Source: Nocardia niigatensis NBRC 100131
GTDB taxonomy: Bacteria > Actinomycetota > Actinomycetes > Mycobacteriales > Mycobacteriaceae
Assembly: GCF_000308655.1 (NCBI RefSeq)
Contig: NZ_BAGC01000038.1
Coordinates: 62,001 to 126,000, forward strand
DNA length: 64,000 nt
Direction of reading: 5' to 3'
Under the pieces are notes generated by a model. The model made no database searches and was not told where the DNA came from. It saw only the letters and a list, made by a program, of their open reading frames with translations. Within the stretch, counting starts at the first letter, position 1. Every line of letters begins with the position of its first letter. The translations under genes and the position numbers were made by a program. Below are positions 1-8,034 of this stretch, piece after piece.

Positions 1-1119
1 GCGCTGGCGGTCGTCGGGTTGGTGTGCGGGGTGGCGGCCTGTAGCAATGCTCCGAAGGCATCGGGGCCGCTGTCGGAGCAGGCACGCACGGAGGTGCGGC
101 AGGCGCTGGACAGTGTCGTGGCGACGGGCATTCCCGGGGTTCAGGTTGTGGTCACCGAGGGCGGTCGCGAGTGGAGTGCGAGTGCCGGCGTCGGAGACGT
201 CGCCACCAGCGCGCCTTTCCCACCGGGTGCGCACGTGCGAGTTGGCAGTAATACCAAGGCATTTGTCGCTGCCACCATGATGCAGCTGGTCGCGGAGGGC
301 TCCGTGGAGCTGGACGCGCCCGTCGAGCGCTACCTCCCCGGCGTCGTGCAGGGCGTCGGGATCGATGGCAACCGGATCACCGTCCGGAATCTGATGCAGC
401 ACACCAGCGGTCTACCCGAATACCTGGAACTGCCCAAGCTCCAAGGTGATTCCGATGATCTGCTGACCAAGCACTTCGAGACCGCCGATCTGGTCCGTGG
501 CGCGATGACCCTGCCCGCTCACTTCGAACCGGGTGCGAAAGCCGAATACAGCAATACCAATTACCTCGTCGTCGGCATGATCGTGGAACGCGTGACCGGC
601 CATCCGGTCGCCGAGGAGGTCACGCACCGCGTCATCGACCGGCTGGGTCTGCGCGACACCTACTTCCCCGCCGACCGCGACACCGATCTCCGCGATCCCC
701 ACCCGCGGGGCTACGAAACGGTGGACGGCAAGCCGGTCGATGTCACCCGTTTCGACTCGTCATGGGCGGGCAGCGCCGGTGCGCTGGTCTCGACGGGCGC
801 GGACGTGAATCACTTCTTCACCGCCCTGTTCGACGGAAAGCTGCTGCCGCCGGACCAGGTCGCGGCCATGCGCGCCAACCCGCGGCCGCTGACAAACCGT
901 CCCGGCTACTCCTACGGTCTCGGGCTGACCACCACCACCGCACCATGCGGCATCCAGGTGTGGGGTCACGGCGGATCGATCCCAGGCTTCCGCACCTTCG
1001 ATGCCGTGACCCCCGGCGGCCGCGCCGTCACCCTCATCACCGATCTTCGGCCCTCGGATGCCACCCTCACCGCTGCCGCCCAGCAGGCCTTCGACACCGC
1101 GCTCTGCGCGGCCGACTGA
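1..1119 (+). CDS. Serine beta-lactamase-like hydrolase (class C / DD-peptidase fold), lipoprotein, 5' end cut
   Basis: Penicillin-binding, class C beta-lactamase fold. The reading frame is open from base 1 and begins inside a hydrophobic signal segment ending in VAAC, which fits a lipobox, so the start codon lies before the window and the protein is probably a surface lipoprotein. Three family motifs are visible in order: SxxK in VGSNTK near residue 80, YxN in EYSNTN near residue 180, and HGG in WGHGGSIPG near the C-terminus. The arrangement matches Streptomyces R61-type DD-carboxypeptidases and related esterases. Whether the substrate is peptidoglycan, a beta-lactam or another ester cannot be told from sequence. 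The gene ends with TGA at 1117-1119; its 3' neighbour on the other strand is a decayed TetR gene. Confidence 0.85.
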   Translation, partial: ALAVVGLVCGVAACSNAPKASGPLSEQARTEVRQALDSVVATGIPGVQVVVTEGGREWSASAGVGDVATSAPFPPGAHVRVGSNTKAFVAATMMQLVAEGSVELDAPVERYLPGVVQGVGIDGNRITVRNLMQHTSGLPEYLELPKLQGDSDDLLTKHFETADLVRGAMTLPAHFEPGAKAEYSNTNYLVVGMIVERVTGHPVAEEVTHRVIDRLGLRDTYFPADRDTDLRDPHPRGYETVDGKPVDVTRFDSSWAGSAGALVSTGADVNHFFTALFDGKLLPPDQVAAMRANPRPLTNRPGYSYGLGLTTTTAPCGIQVWGHGGSIPGFRTFDAVTPGGRAVTLITDLRPSDATLTAAAQQAFDTALCAAD

Positions 1120-1130
1120 ACCGAGCCGGC

Positions 1131-1430
1131 TGTCAGTTGGGAGGAACCGCCACAATGCGGTTCGCACCGACGGCTGCTCACGTCCGGCCTGCAGTTCGTG
1201 CAGGGCGGCCTCGGCGACCAGGCCGACCCACGGACGCGCGCCCTCGGCCGGATGCGGCCAGCCGAGGACCGCGAAATCGGGTTCGATCCGGGCGGCGTTG
1301 CGGGCGTTGCGGGCCGCCACCTCATCCGCGATCAAGGGTTCGGCCAGGACTTCAAGGAGCAGCGCCTTGACTCCGCGGTCGCGCAGACAGGCAACGAAGT
1401 AGGCGTTGGATCCGGCCAGTAGCCGGTCCC
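1131..1430 (-). pseudogene. Remnant of a TetR-family regulator (C-terminal ligand domain only)
   Basis: Read on the minus strand, this stretch encodes a typical TetR C-terminal domain: a start like RLLAGSNAYFVACLRDRG, then WPHPAEGARPWVGLVAEAAL, ending in RTALWRFLP. The N-terminal helix-turn-helix cannot be found in the same frame upstream, where the frame is shared with the HEAT-like gene on the other strand. The frame also runs on without a stop into the hydrolase gene. Both ends are therefore missing, and I read it as a decayed gene. A neighbouring minus frame carries a stretch like REFHERLQTEIDTAVA that could be the missing middle part after a frameshift, but this is weak. Confidence 0.5.
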
Positions 1431-2257
1431 GGCCCCGGGGCGAGACCGGCGACGGCGGTATCGATTTCGGTTTGCAGGCGCTCGTGGAATTCGCGGTGCG
1501 GAGCCGGCAGATCGACAGTGTGATCTCCGGCGAGGAGCGGAAGTGGTCGCGGCGGCCGAAGGTGCCGTCCGCGCGGACGACGCGAGATGCGGTCGACTGC
1601 GAACGTGTCCTTCGGTTCGCCACGGAATCCGGACTCGTTCACGAGCATTCGCCCCCGGAGATCACGGACGAGCGGTGGGAAGCTCTGATTCTGGAGGTCG
1701 CAACCGCAGCGCTCGCGGAGGGGGCCGCCACGCTGGCTGTGCGGGCAGCGGTGCGCCGGCAGTTGCGGCAACTGCGGTCACCTCGGGCCTCGGTATGGGC
1801 GCGGGCGCACGCCGACATCGCGAGCCCGATCGGCAGCACCGCGCTGTCGCTGCTCGTGGACATCGCCGAAAAGTCCGATGCGCCAAGGTTGTTCGATAAT
1901 CTGGAGGCAACCAGCGACGGCAGCGACGACCACATTCATGACCAGTGCAATCTGGTCGCTGCCCTGGCCCGGCTCGGCCACACGCACGCCGTCCCTGCCG
2001 TCGAGGCGATGTTCGACTCCACCGTGTACTCCTACCTCCGGATCCGGTGCGCCGAAGCGCTGAGCCTTCTCTCACCCGATTTTCCACGTGGTCGCGCGCT
2101 CGAATGCCTCACCGACTGTGAGGCCACGACCCGTGGGGTCGCGATCACGGCCGCGGACATCTCGCTGTCCGGAGTGCGGGAACGCCTCGCTCTGATCGCC
2201 GCCGATCCGATGGAGGAGGACGGCAACCGGCGGGCCGCGGCGACAAGGATTTCATAA
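1406..2257 (+). CDS. HEAT-like helical repeat protein, function unknown
   Basis: From about residue 55 the protein looks genuine: long amphipathic helices rich in Ala and Leu, with repeat-like units such as LVAALARLGHTHAVPAVEAM and RIRCAEALSLLSPDFPR. These resemble the HEAT-like repeats of deamidase- or lyase-associated scaffold proteins. The first 50 or so residues are low quality and overlap the TetR remnant on the other strand, so the true start is uncertain. GTG codons at 1484, 1496, 1520 and 1562 are alternatives to the ATG at 1406. It may also be an N-terminally damaged copy. No catalytic motif is visible, and the neighbours do not suggest a role. Confidence 0.45.
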   Translation: MDPASSRSRPRGETGDGGIDFGLQALVEFAVRSRQIDSVISGEERKWSRRPKVPSARTTRDAVDCERVLRFATESGLVHEHSPPEITDERWEALILEVATAALAEGAATLAVRAAVRRQLRQLRSPRASVWARAHADIASPIGSTALSLLVDIAEKSDAPRLFDNLEATSDGSDDHIHDQCNLVAALARLGHTHAVPAVEAMFDSTVYSYLRIRCAEALSLLSPDFPRGRALECLTDCEATTRGVAITAADISLSGVRERLALIAADPMEEDGNRRAAATRIS

Positions 2258-2339
2258 GAAACCCGCTGGGAGCGGTGGATAACTTCGTCTCATCCGATCA
2301 GCCATTCGGGCGGTGGATTTCAAACGGAGGTCAGACATC

Positions 2340-2726
2340 ATGTGGAACGTTCCCAGCGGCGCACGCGGTCTGGTGGCGAAAGCAGCGGCGCCGGTGGCCG
2401 CAGCCGCGGTCGGGGTGGCGGCCATCGTGGTGGCTGCCGCACCGGCGCAGGCGCAGTCCAATCACCCGTATTCGTGCATCGTGGTGCAGAACCACGCCGG
2501 CCGCACGACCACGGTGACCATGAACTACCCGGCGGGCTACAACGGGTCGTGGACGATCTACCCGAACGACCTGAGCCTGCTGCTGTACAACGGTGATCCG
2601 GTCCAGTCGCCGACCGGTGACTTCGACATCCAGAAGGACTCGGACCTGCAGGCGGTGTGGAACTACGACCCGAACCGCGACACCAACCGCGGCTGCAACG
2701 GCTCCTGGGTCGTCACCCTGAACTGA
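2340..2726 (+). CDS. Small secreted protein of unknown function
   Basis: A 128-residue protein with a clear Sec signal peptide: positive residues, a long Ala/Val core, and cleavage probably after APAQA near residue 39. The mature part is about 90 residues. It has two cysteines (in YSCIVV and RGCNGS) that could form one disulphide, and a beta-rich look with aromatic residues (YNGSW, IYPNDL, VWNYD). I chose the ATG at 2340 because GGAGG at 2326-2330 sits 9 bases before it; an upstream in-frame start at 2313 has no ribosome site. Small secreted proteins of this kind are common in Nocardia and mycobacteria. I do not recognise a named family. Confidence 0.75.
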   Translation: MWNVPSGARGLVAKAAAPVAAAAVGVAAIVVAAAPAQAQSNHPYSCIVVQNHAGRTTTVTMNYPAGYNGSWTIYPNDLSLLLYNGDPVQSPTGDFDIQKDSDLQAVWNYDPNRDTNRGCNGSWVVTLN

Positions 2727-2733
2727 GCGGGCG

Positions 2734-3606
2734 TCAGCGCCGATCGGCGATGACGACGTGCCCGTCGGCGCGCAAGGACTTGCGCTTCCCCTCGATGCCC
2801 GCGGCGACCGAGACGGCCTGGAGGTCGCGGTCGCCGGTGACTGCGAATCCGTGCTCGGCGAGCAGGGCGGCCATGGCCTCGGGGGTCCAGGTCGAGCGCT
2901 GCGGTTCACGGGCCATGGGGTTGGTGCGGCCGGAGACGGTCAGCAACAACTCCATGGCCTTTCGGCCGTAGTGGTACACCCGATTGGGGGTCGGGTAGGT
3001 GATGATCAGGCGGCTGCCGGGGGCGCTGTGCTCGGCCACCTCCACGACGGTCTCGGCGATCTGCGCGGGCGTCAGGTAGGGGACGACGCCCTCCCAGATC
3101 CAGGTGGTGGACCGGGTCCGGTCGTGACCCGCAGCCGTGAGAGCGGCGCCCAGGGAATCCTCGGCGAAATCGACCGGAACGAAACGGACATCGCCGATCG
3201 CTTCCCGTTCGCCCAACCGCTCCCGCTTCTCCGCCTGGGACGCGGGACGGTCCACCTCGAACACGGCGACGCCCGCCAGCTCCGGCATGCGCCAAGCCCG
3301 CGCGTCGAGCCCGGCACCCAGAATCACCAGCTGCGGATGCGCGCTTTCCCGCACCGCCTCGTCGATGGCGACCGTGCGGGCCGCCAGCACTTCCGAAGTG
3401 GCGGAGAGCAATTCGTATTCCATCCGCGCACCGAAGCCCTTCGGCACCGCGCCCGCGCGCACGAGATCGACCAGCTCGCGTTCGCCGTCGGCCAGTAGTT
3501 CGACCGCGACCGGGTCGGAGAACCGCCCGATCCCCATTCGCCCGTCCGCCACGGCCCGGCCCTGGCAGACCAGGATCGCTGTCCGGCTCGCTGCACGCTC
3601 GGTCAC
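2734..3606 (-). CDS. Class I SAM-dependent methyltransferase, leucine carboxyl methyltransferase-like (TIGR00027 type)
   Basis: A 290-residue protein of the actinobacterial family of putative S-adenosylmethionine-dependent methyltransferases related to leucine carboxyl methyltransferase. Its hallmarks are visible: the opening stretch ERAASRTAI, the SAM-binding loop VILGAGLDARAWRMP near residue 95, the acidic strand end in VFEVDRP, and WIWEGVVPYLTP near residue 180. I start it at the GTG at 3606, where family similarity begins; the open frame extends upstream to 3741 but that part is unlike the family. Substrates of this family are mostly unknown; members often act on lipids or polyketides. 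It ends 7 bases from the secreted-protein gene, convergently. Confidence 0.85.
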   Translation of the reverse strand: MTERAASRTAILVCQGRAVADGRMGIGRFSDPVAVELLADGERELVDLVRAGAVPKGFGARMEYELLSATSEVLAARTVAIDEAVRESAHPQLVILGAGLDARAWRMPELAGVAVFEVDRPASQAEKRERLGEREAIGDVRFVPVDFAEDSLGAALTAAGHDRTRSTTWIWEGVVPYLTPAQIAETVVEVAEHSAPGSRLIITYPTPNRVYHYGRKAMELLLTVSGRTNPMAREPQRSTWTPEAMAALLAEHGFAVTGDRDLQAVSVAAGIEGKRKSLRADGHVVIADRR

Positions 3607-3616
3607 GGTTTCATTA

Positions 3617-4036
3617 TCAACCCCGCTCCGGTAGCTCGCCCGCGGGCGGGGTGATCCGGGATGACCGCCAGAGCGGGCTGTCGACGAAGTGATTGTCGAA
3701 TCGTTCTTGGGTGCGCAGGATTTCGAGCGGATCGACCTCACCGCGGCGGAGGCGCTCGCCCATCCGGAAGTATTCGAAGCGTTCGATGCCGGGGGTGAAC
3801 ACGATCAGGATATCGGCGGCCGAATCGGCCGGGGCGGCCCAGGCGTGCACCATGGCGGGCGGCACCAGCAGGAAATCGCCCTCGCCCATGGTGAGGATCT
3901 CCTCCCCGGCCAGCACCCGCAACGTGCCGCCCAGCAGGAAGAACAGTTCCGCGGAGGTGGAGTGGAAGTGCGGCGGCGGGCCGTCGGTGCCGGCGGGCAG
4001 GACCGCGCGGTTGGCGCTGAGCTTTCCGCCGGTCAT
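3617..4036 (-). CDS. Cupin-domain protein, possibly N-terminally shortened
   Basis: A single small cupin barrel of 139 residues. Cupin motif 1 is partly conserved as HFHSTSAELFFLLGG and motif 2 as GDFLLVPPAMVHAW, giving likely metal-binding His residues. The protein starts almost directly in the barrel. The frame continues upstream as HEDDHD without a good start codon, and an ECF sigma factor remnant lies across the other strand there, so the gene may have lost a short N-terminal piece in a rearrangement. Such proteins bind a metal and a small molecule or act as simple dioxygenases or isomerases; the exact job is unknown. The gene lies 10 bases downstream of the methyltransferase start on the same strand, but is transcribed before it, so the two may form an operon. 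Confidence 0.7.
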   Translation of the reverse strand: MTGGKLSANRAVLPAGTDGPPPHFHSTSAELFFLLGGTLRVLAGEEILTMGEGDFLLVPPAMVHAWAAPADSAADILIVFTPGIERFEYFRMGERLRRGEVDPLEILRTQERFDNHFVDSPLWRSSRITPPAGELPERG

Positions 4037-4051
4037 ATCGTGGTCGTCTTC

Positions 4052-4246
4052 ATGGCCGTCTCCGCCGACCTCCCCGCCGGCAACCTAGCCATCGACTACC
4101 GCTGGGTTGCCGAAGACCCCTGCGTCCTCATCTTCTCCGACCACAGCCCGCTGGCAGCCGTGGTGGTGGACCTCGACCCCGCCGGCGACCGGATCCAGAC
4201 GATCTACTCGATTACCAACCCGCACAAGCTATCCCGCATCAGCTGA
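4052..4246 (+). pseudogene. C-terminal remnant of an ECF41/SigJ-type sigma factor (SnoaL-like tail)
   Basis: The last 64 codons of a gene survive. The ending IQTIYSITNPHKLSRIS closely follows the conserved end of ECF41-type sigma factors, where a SnoaL-like domain finishes with a 'NP.KL' motif. The middle part fits the strand in which a cofactor or side chain is read (ACDPCVLIF-like and VVVDLDPAGDRIQ). No sigma region 2 or 4 can be found upstream, where the cupin gene occupies the opposite strand. I read it as the stub left by a deletion or rearrangement. Confidence 0.55.
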
Positions 4247-4413
4247 CCAGACGACGACACGACCGCGCCAGGGTGGCGGTACCCCATCAGATGACAGTTG
4301 GCCACCGACAACGATGACCGAGCTCCTCCCAGCGAGCGATCTGATCGGGCCGAGATGCTCGATCATGAACCCCTGCAGAGCTTCCCGGGTCAGCGGAGCG
4401 CACCCGTGCGGGA

Positions 4414-5238
4414 TCAGCCGGGCTGGACAGAGGCGGTGATGACGACGGTGGCGTAGGAGGCGGTGAAGGTGCCGCCGAGCGCGTCGATGGCGGCGCCGAT
4501 GCCGTCGAGGACGGCGGCGAGGGTGTCGGATGGGGTTTGGGTCAGGGTGCCGTGGGTGGGGATCTGGTCGAGCCATTCGTCGCGGGTGTAGGTGTGGTGC
4601 CAGTCGAACCGCCATTGTTCGGGGACGGTGAAGGCTCCGGAATCGTGGATTCCCTTGGCCACCAGGTCCAGCATCGGCTGGTAGACCTCCAGGGCGGGCC
4701 GGTCGGCGATCCGCGCGACAGGTGTGTCCGGCAGGTGTCGGCGGTAGACGGTGGCGAAGGCCTGGGCCGCGTCGGGTGGCAGCTGGACTACGGGCCAGAA
4801 GGCGGCGAAGCGGCCGCCGGGGCGGAGGACCTGCACCGCGCGGGCGGTGCCCAGGACGGGATCGACCCAGTGCCAGGCGGTTCCGGCGATGACGGCATCG
4901 AAGGTGCGGCCGGCCGGGTCCCAGTTCTCGAAGGTGCCGATCTCGACGTCGATGCCGGTCTCGCGGGCGAAATCGGCCATGCGAGCATCGGGTTCGACAC
5001 CGAGCACCGTGCAGCCGGCGTCGCGGAACTGCCTGGCCGCGATGCCGGTTCCGCAGCCGACGTCGAGGATGTCCTGCCCCGGGGCGGCCGCGAGGATGCG
5101 GTCGATCATGGCGGCGGGGTAGGACGGGCGGGTGCGGTCGTAGCGGGCGGCGTCGATGCCGAACGATTCGGCCACCTGCCGGGCTAGATGAGGGCTCTGG
5201 TCTGCGGGTTCGGGTTCCGAGGACGGTAGAGTGACCAT
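4414..5238 (-). CDS. Class I SAM-dependent methyltransferase
   Basis: A 274-residue methyltransferase with the SAM-binding motif ILDVGCGTG near residue 57, followed by VLGVEPDARMADFAR (acidic residue at the end of strand 2) and AGTAWHWVDP, which is typical of the UbiE/Methyltransf_11 group acting on small molecules. It is complete and starts with ATG at 5238. It is transcribed away from a TetR gene. A strong inverted repeat begins only 3 bases upstream of the start codon (5241-5268). There is little room for a ribosome site, so the transcript may be leaderless and directly repressed by the neighbouring TetR protein. Substrate unknown. Confidence 0.85.
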   Translation of the reverse strand: MVTLPSSEPEPADQSPHLARQVAESFGIDAARYDRTRPSYPAAMIDRILAAAPGQDILDVGCGTGIAARQFRDAGCTVLGVEPDARMADFARETGIDVEIGTFENWDPAGRTFDAVIAGTAWHWVDPVLGTARAVQVLRPGGRFAAFWPVVQLPPDAAQAFATVYRRHLPDTPVARIADRPALEVYQPMLDLVAKGIHDSGAFTVPEQWRFDWHHTYTRDEWLDQIPTHGTLTQTPSDTLAAVLDGIGAAIDALGGTFTASYATVVITASVQPG

Positions 5239-5240
5239 GC

Positions 5241-5268
5241 GCCCACTTTAAGTGGGCACTTGCCCACT
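5241..5268. promoter_or_regulatory. Operator for the divergent TetR/methyltransferase pair
   Basis: Three copies of the half-site AGTGGGC, in alternating orientation, form two overlapping inverted repeats. One is GCCCACTT-T-AAGTGGGC at 5241-5257, a perfect 8+8 repeat. The second is AGTGGGC-ACTT-GCCCACT at 5252-5268. They sit between the methyltransferase start (5238, leftward) and the TetR start (5309, rightward), where an autoregulating TetR protein would bind. Confidence 0.75.
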
Positions 5269-5308
5269 CCGCAAGGAATCGGGCGCGGCAGACGGAAAGG
5301 AGTGCGGA

Positions 5309-5899
5309 GTGCCCACCGGGGTGGCCATACGCGATGCGCGGGAGCAGCTGTTCGACGCGGCCGAGCGGATTCTGTTGCGGGACGGGCCGAGTGGGCTGAC
5401 GAGCCGGTCGGTCACCACGGAGGCGGGGTGCGCGAAGGGGGTGCTGCACCGGCACTTCGCCGACTTCGACGGGTTCCTCGCCGAGCTGGTCGAGGATCGG
5501 ATCGTCCGGATAGAACGGCTGGGCTCGGCCCTGGGCGATCGGGCCGGGGACGCCACGGTGACCGGCAATCTCACCGAGGCGCTGACCGCGGTGTTCGAGA
5601 CGGTGGCGGTGGCCATCGTCAGCCTGGTCACCTTCCGCGATGAGCTGCGCGCCCGGCTGCGGCAGCGCCGGCCGGTCGGGATCCCCCTCCTGACCGAGGC
5701 CACCGGGCTGATCGCCGCATATCTGGCCGCCGAGGTCGAGCACGGCCGGATCGCCGCCACCTGCGACACCGATCTGCTGGCTCGCACGCTGATCGGATCG
5801 GGACACCTGCTCTTCGCCGACCGCACCGCGCCCCGGCCCGAGACCGAGGACGTGCACGCCATGGTGACCGCGATGCTGGGTGGAGCGCTGACGTCCTGA
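5309..5899 (+). CDS. TetR-family transcriptional regulator
   Basis: A 196-residue one-component repressor. The N-terminal helix-turn-helix is clear: AREQLFDAAERILLRDGPSGL then SVTTEAGCAKGVLHRHFADFDGFL, with the usual aromatic near the end of the recognition helix. The rest is the all-helical ligand-binding and dimerisation domain. I chose the GTG at 5309 because GGAAAGGAG lies just before it (5294-5302). It is divergent from a methyltransferase and the two share the repeat at 5241-5268, so it most likely represses both itself and the methyltransferase until a ligand binds. The ligand is not predictable. Confidence 0.88.
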   Translation: MPTGVAIRDAREQLFDAAERILLRDGPSGLTSRSVTTEAGCAKGVLHRHFADFDGFLAELVEDRIVRIERLGSALGDRAGDATVTGNLTEALTAVFETVAVAIVSLVTFRDELRARLRQRRPVGIPLLTEATGLIAAYLAAEVEHGRIAATCDTDLLARTLIGSGHLLFADRTAPRPETEDVHAMVTAMLGGALTS

Positions 5900-5971
5900 A
5901 ACACCGAGACGAAGACAGCTGAACATCTCACGGCGAGACCAACCTCGACACCGCCGGAGCGGCCGGGAAAT

Positions 5972-6094
5972 TTGACCCTGGCAGAGATCGAACTGCCGGT
6001 GACCGGAGTATTCGAGGTCCGGGACCGCCGCATCGCGGCGTGGCGTGACTACTTCGACATGGTCCCGTTCACCGCCGTGCAGCAGGAGGCCTAG
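5972..6094 (+). pseudogene. C-terminal stub of a limonene-1,2-epoxide hydrolase/SnoaL-like protein
   Basis: About 40 codons ending in TAG at 6092-6094 read as TGVFEVRDRRIAAWRDYFDM plus a short tail. The segment I..WRDYFD is the signature end of limonene-epoxide hydrolase and related SnoaL-like domains, which are normally about 130-150 residues long. Everything before it is missing; the stub follows the TetR gene directly. It is a gene remnant rather than a functional small protein. Confidence 0.55.
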
Positions 6095-6097
6095 ACC

Positions 6098-6880
6098 TCA
6101 GAAGCTCTGCCAGGAGGGCTTGTTCGCCATCGCGAACCGGTAGTAGTCGATGGCCTTCAGGCGCGCCGCCGCGTCCGGGTCCACGATGACCGTGACGTGC
6201 GGATGCATCTGCAGGATCGACGCCGGGCAGAATGCGGAGACCGGGCCCTCCACGGCGGCGGCGACCGCCGCGGCCTTGCCCGCGCCGACGGCGATCATGA
6301 GCAGATGACCTGCGTCGCTGATGGTTCCGAGGCCCTGGGTGAGCACATGCGTGGGGACCCGCGCCAGGTCGTCATCGAAGAAGCGGGCATTGTCCTCGCG
6401 GGTCTGCGGAGTCAGGGTCTTGACGCGGGTGCGCGAGCGCAGCGAGGAACCCGGCTCGTTGAAGCCGATGTGCCCGTTCGCGCCGATCCCGAGGATCTGC
6501 ACGGCGATGGGCCCGTTCTCCAGGATGGCATTTTCATAGGCGGCCGCGGCCGCAGGAATGTCGGTGGCATTGCCGTCGGGGCTGTGGACGTCGGCGTCGG
6601 CGAAATCCACGTGTGAGGTGAACTCGTCCCGGATGAACTGCCGGTAGGACTGCGCGTGCCCGGGCGGCAGCCCGATGTACTCGTCGAGCAGGAACGCCTG
6701 CACGCCCGCGAAACTCAGGCCCTCCTCGCGATGCTGCCGGATGAGTTCCCGGTACGCGCCCAGTGGTGAGGATCCCGTGGCCAGCCCGATGGCGCGGGCG
6801 CCGCGGCGGACGTGGTCGGCCATGATGCGACCGGCCAGTACCCCGGCTTCGGCCGCGTTGTCGGTGATCACGAGTTCCAT
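6098..6880 (-). CDS. nagB: Glucosamine-6-phosphate deaminase
   Basis: Converts glucosamine-6-phosphate to fructose-6-phosphate and ammonia, the last step that brings N-acetylglucosamine into glycolysis. At 260 residues it is the normal length. Family motifs are intact: LATGSSPLGAY (phosphate loop), FLLDEYIGLP with the catalytic Asp, and LGIGANGHIGFNEPGS with the His/Glu catalytic pair. Its ATG at 6880 overlaps the end of nagA by 13 bases, so the two are translationally coupled. It is the last gene of the minus-strand operon EIIC-ptsH-ptsI-nagA-nagB and should be induced with it by the DasR/NagR-type regulator encoded at 12100. Confidence 0.95.
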   Translation of the reverse strand: MELVITDNAAEAGVLAGRIMADHVRRGARAIGLATGSSPLGAYRELIRQHREEGLSFAGVQAFLLDEYIGLPPGHAQSYRQFIRDEFTSHVDFADADVHSPDGNATDIPAAAAAYENAILENGPIAVQILGIGANGHIGFNEPGSSLRSRTRVKTLTPQTREDNARFFDDDLARVPTHVLTQGLGTISDAGHLLMIAVGAGKAAAVAAAVEGPVSAFCPASILQMHPHVTVIVDPDAAARLKAIDYYRFAMANKPSWQSF

Positions 6881-8034
6881 GGCGCTCCATCCTTGTAGAC
6901 GGTCACGGGATCGAGGTGGTGGTCGGCGACCAGCAGGTCGGCGCGCATCCCGGGAGCCAGCGCGCCGATGTCGCCGGCCCTGCCGAGCAGGCGGGCGGGG
7001 GTGGCGCAGGCGGCGGTGGCCGCCGCGGTGAGTTCGACTCCCGCGTGGAACACGGTGCGGCGCAGCACTTCCGCGGCGGTGGCGGTGCCCCCGGCGATGA
7101 CTCCTTCCCCGTCCGGGTCGTAGATGCGCGAGATCCCGTCCCGCACCACGACATCCAGGCTGCCGAGCTGGTAGCGTCCGTCGGGCTGCCCGGCGGCGGC
7201 CATGGCGTCGGTGATGAGGGCCAGATTGGCGGGGCCGATGGTGTCGAAGACCATGCGCACGGTGCCGTCGGCCAGATGCACGCCGTCGCCGATGACTTCG
7301 GCCACCACGTCGCCGCGACCGGCGGCGGCCATGGCGGCGGTGAGGAAGTTGGCGTCGCGGTGCGCCAGCCCGGGCATGGCATTGAACAGGTGCGTGATGG
7401 ACACCCGCCCCCCGCGGCGCATGGCGTGCACCGACCGCTCGTAGCCGGCGACGGTGTGCCCCAGGGAGAGAATCACATTCGCGTCGGCCAGCACACCCGC
7501 GAGGGCGTCGAAGTTGGCGGTTTCCGGGGCCACGGTCACCGATACGACCCGGCCGCCGGCATGGTCGAGCAGACGTTCCAGCAGCGCCGGGTCGCCGGCC
7601 AGGATCCGTGCGGGATCGTGGGCGCCGCACCGGTGCTCGCTGATGAACGGGCCTTCGAGGTGGATTCCGGCCAGCAGCCCGTCGTCGATGGCTTTGCCCA
7701 GCACGTCGATACGATCGCGGAGTTCGGCTTCGGTGGCCGACACGAGGGAGGCGACCAGTGTGGTGGTGCCCCGGCTGCGATGGTAGTTCGCGGCGGCGGC
7801 CACCCCCTCGGGGTCGGCTTCCGGAAAGCCGAATCCGCCGCCGCCGTGACAGTGCACGTCGATCAACCCCGGCAGGATGATCTGCGGCTCATCGGCCGGT
7901 TCCGGCAGCGGACCACCGAATCCCGTTGCCGGGCCCACATAGTCGAGGCGCGCCCCGTCGAACGACACCACCCCGTCGGCGAGCTCGCCCGCCTCGGTGA
8001 GGGTGACGACCCGCCCGCGCAGGGTGGTCGTCAC
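6868..8034 (-). CDS. nagA: N-acetylglucosamine-6-phosphate deacetylase
   Basis: A 388-residue metal-dependent amidohydrolase that removes the acetyl group from GlcNAc-6-phosphate, supplying the NagB substrate. Visible metal and catalytic residues: HCHGGGG near residue 60 (HxH), IHLEGPFIS with the metal-binding Glu, LSLGHTVAGYE and ITHLFNAMPGL with metal-binding His residues, and LITDAMAAAG with the catalytic Asp. The full family length is present. It overlaps ptsI by 4 bases upstream and nagB by 13 downstream, so it is in the middle of a tightly coupled operon. Confidence 0.95.
   Translation of the reverse strand: MTTTLRGRVVTLTEAGELADGVVSFDGARLDYVGPATGFGGPLPEPADEPQIILPGLIDVHCHGGGGFGFPEADPEGVAAAANYHRSRGTTTLVASLVSATEAELRDRIDVLGKAIDDGLLAGIHLEGPFISEHRCGAHDPARILAGDPALLERLLDHAGGRVVSVTVAPETANFDALAGVLADANVILSLGHTVAGYERSVHAMRRGGRVSITHLFNAMPGLAHRDANFLTAAMAAAGRGDVVAEVIGDGVHLADGTVRMVFDTIGPANLALITDAMAAAGQPDGRYQLGSLDVVVRDGISRIYDPDGEGVIAGGTATAAEVLRRTVFHAGVELTAAATAACATPARLLGRAGDIGALAPGMRADLLVADHHLDPVTVYKDGAPWNS

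Noticed and set aside
4229..5926. A 565-codon minus-strand open frame
   Set aside because: It overlaps the methyltransferase and TetR genes in another frame; its translation is Arg/Pro/His-rich with no family motif, the usual shadow of GC-rich genes.
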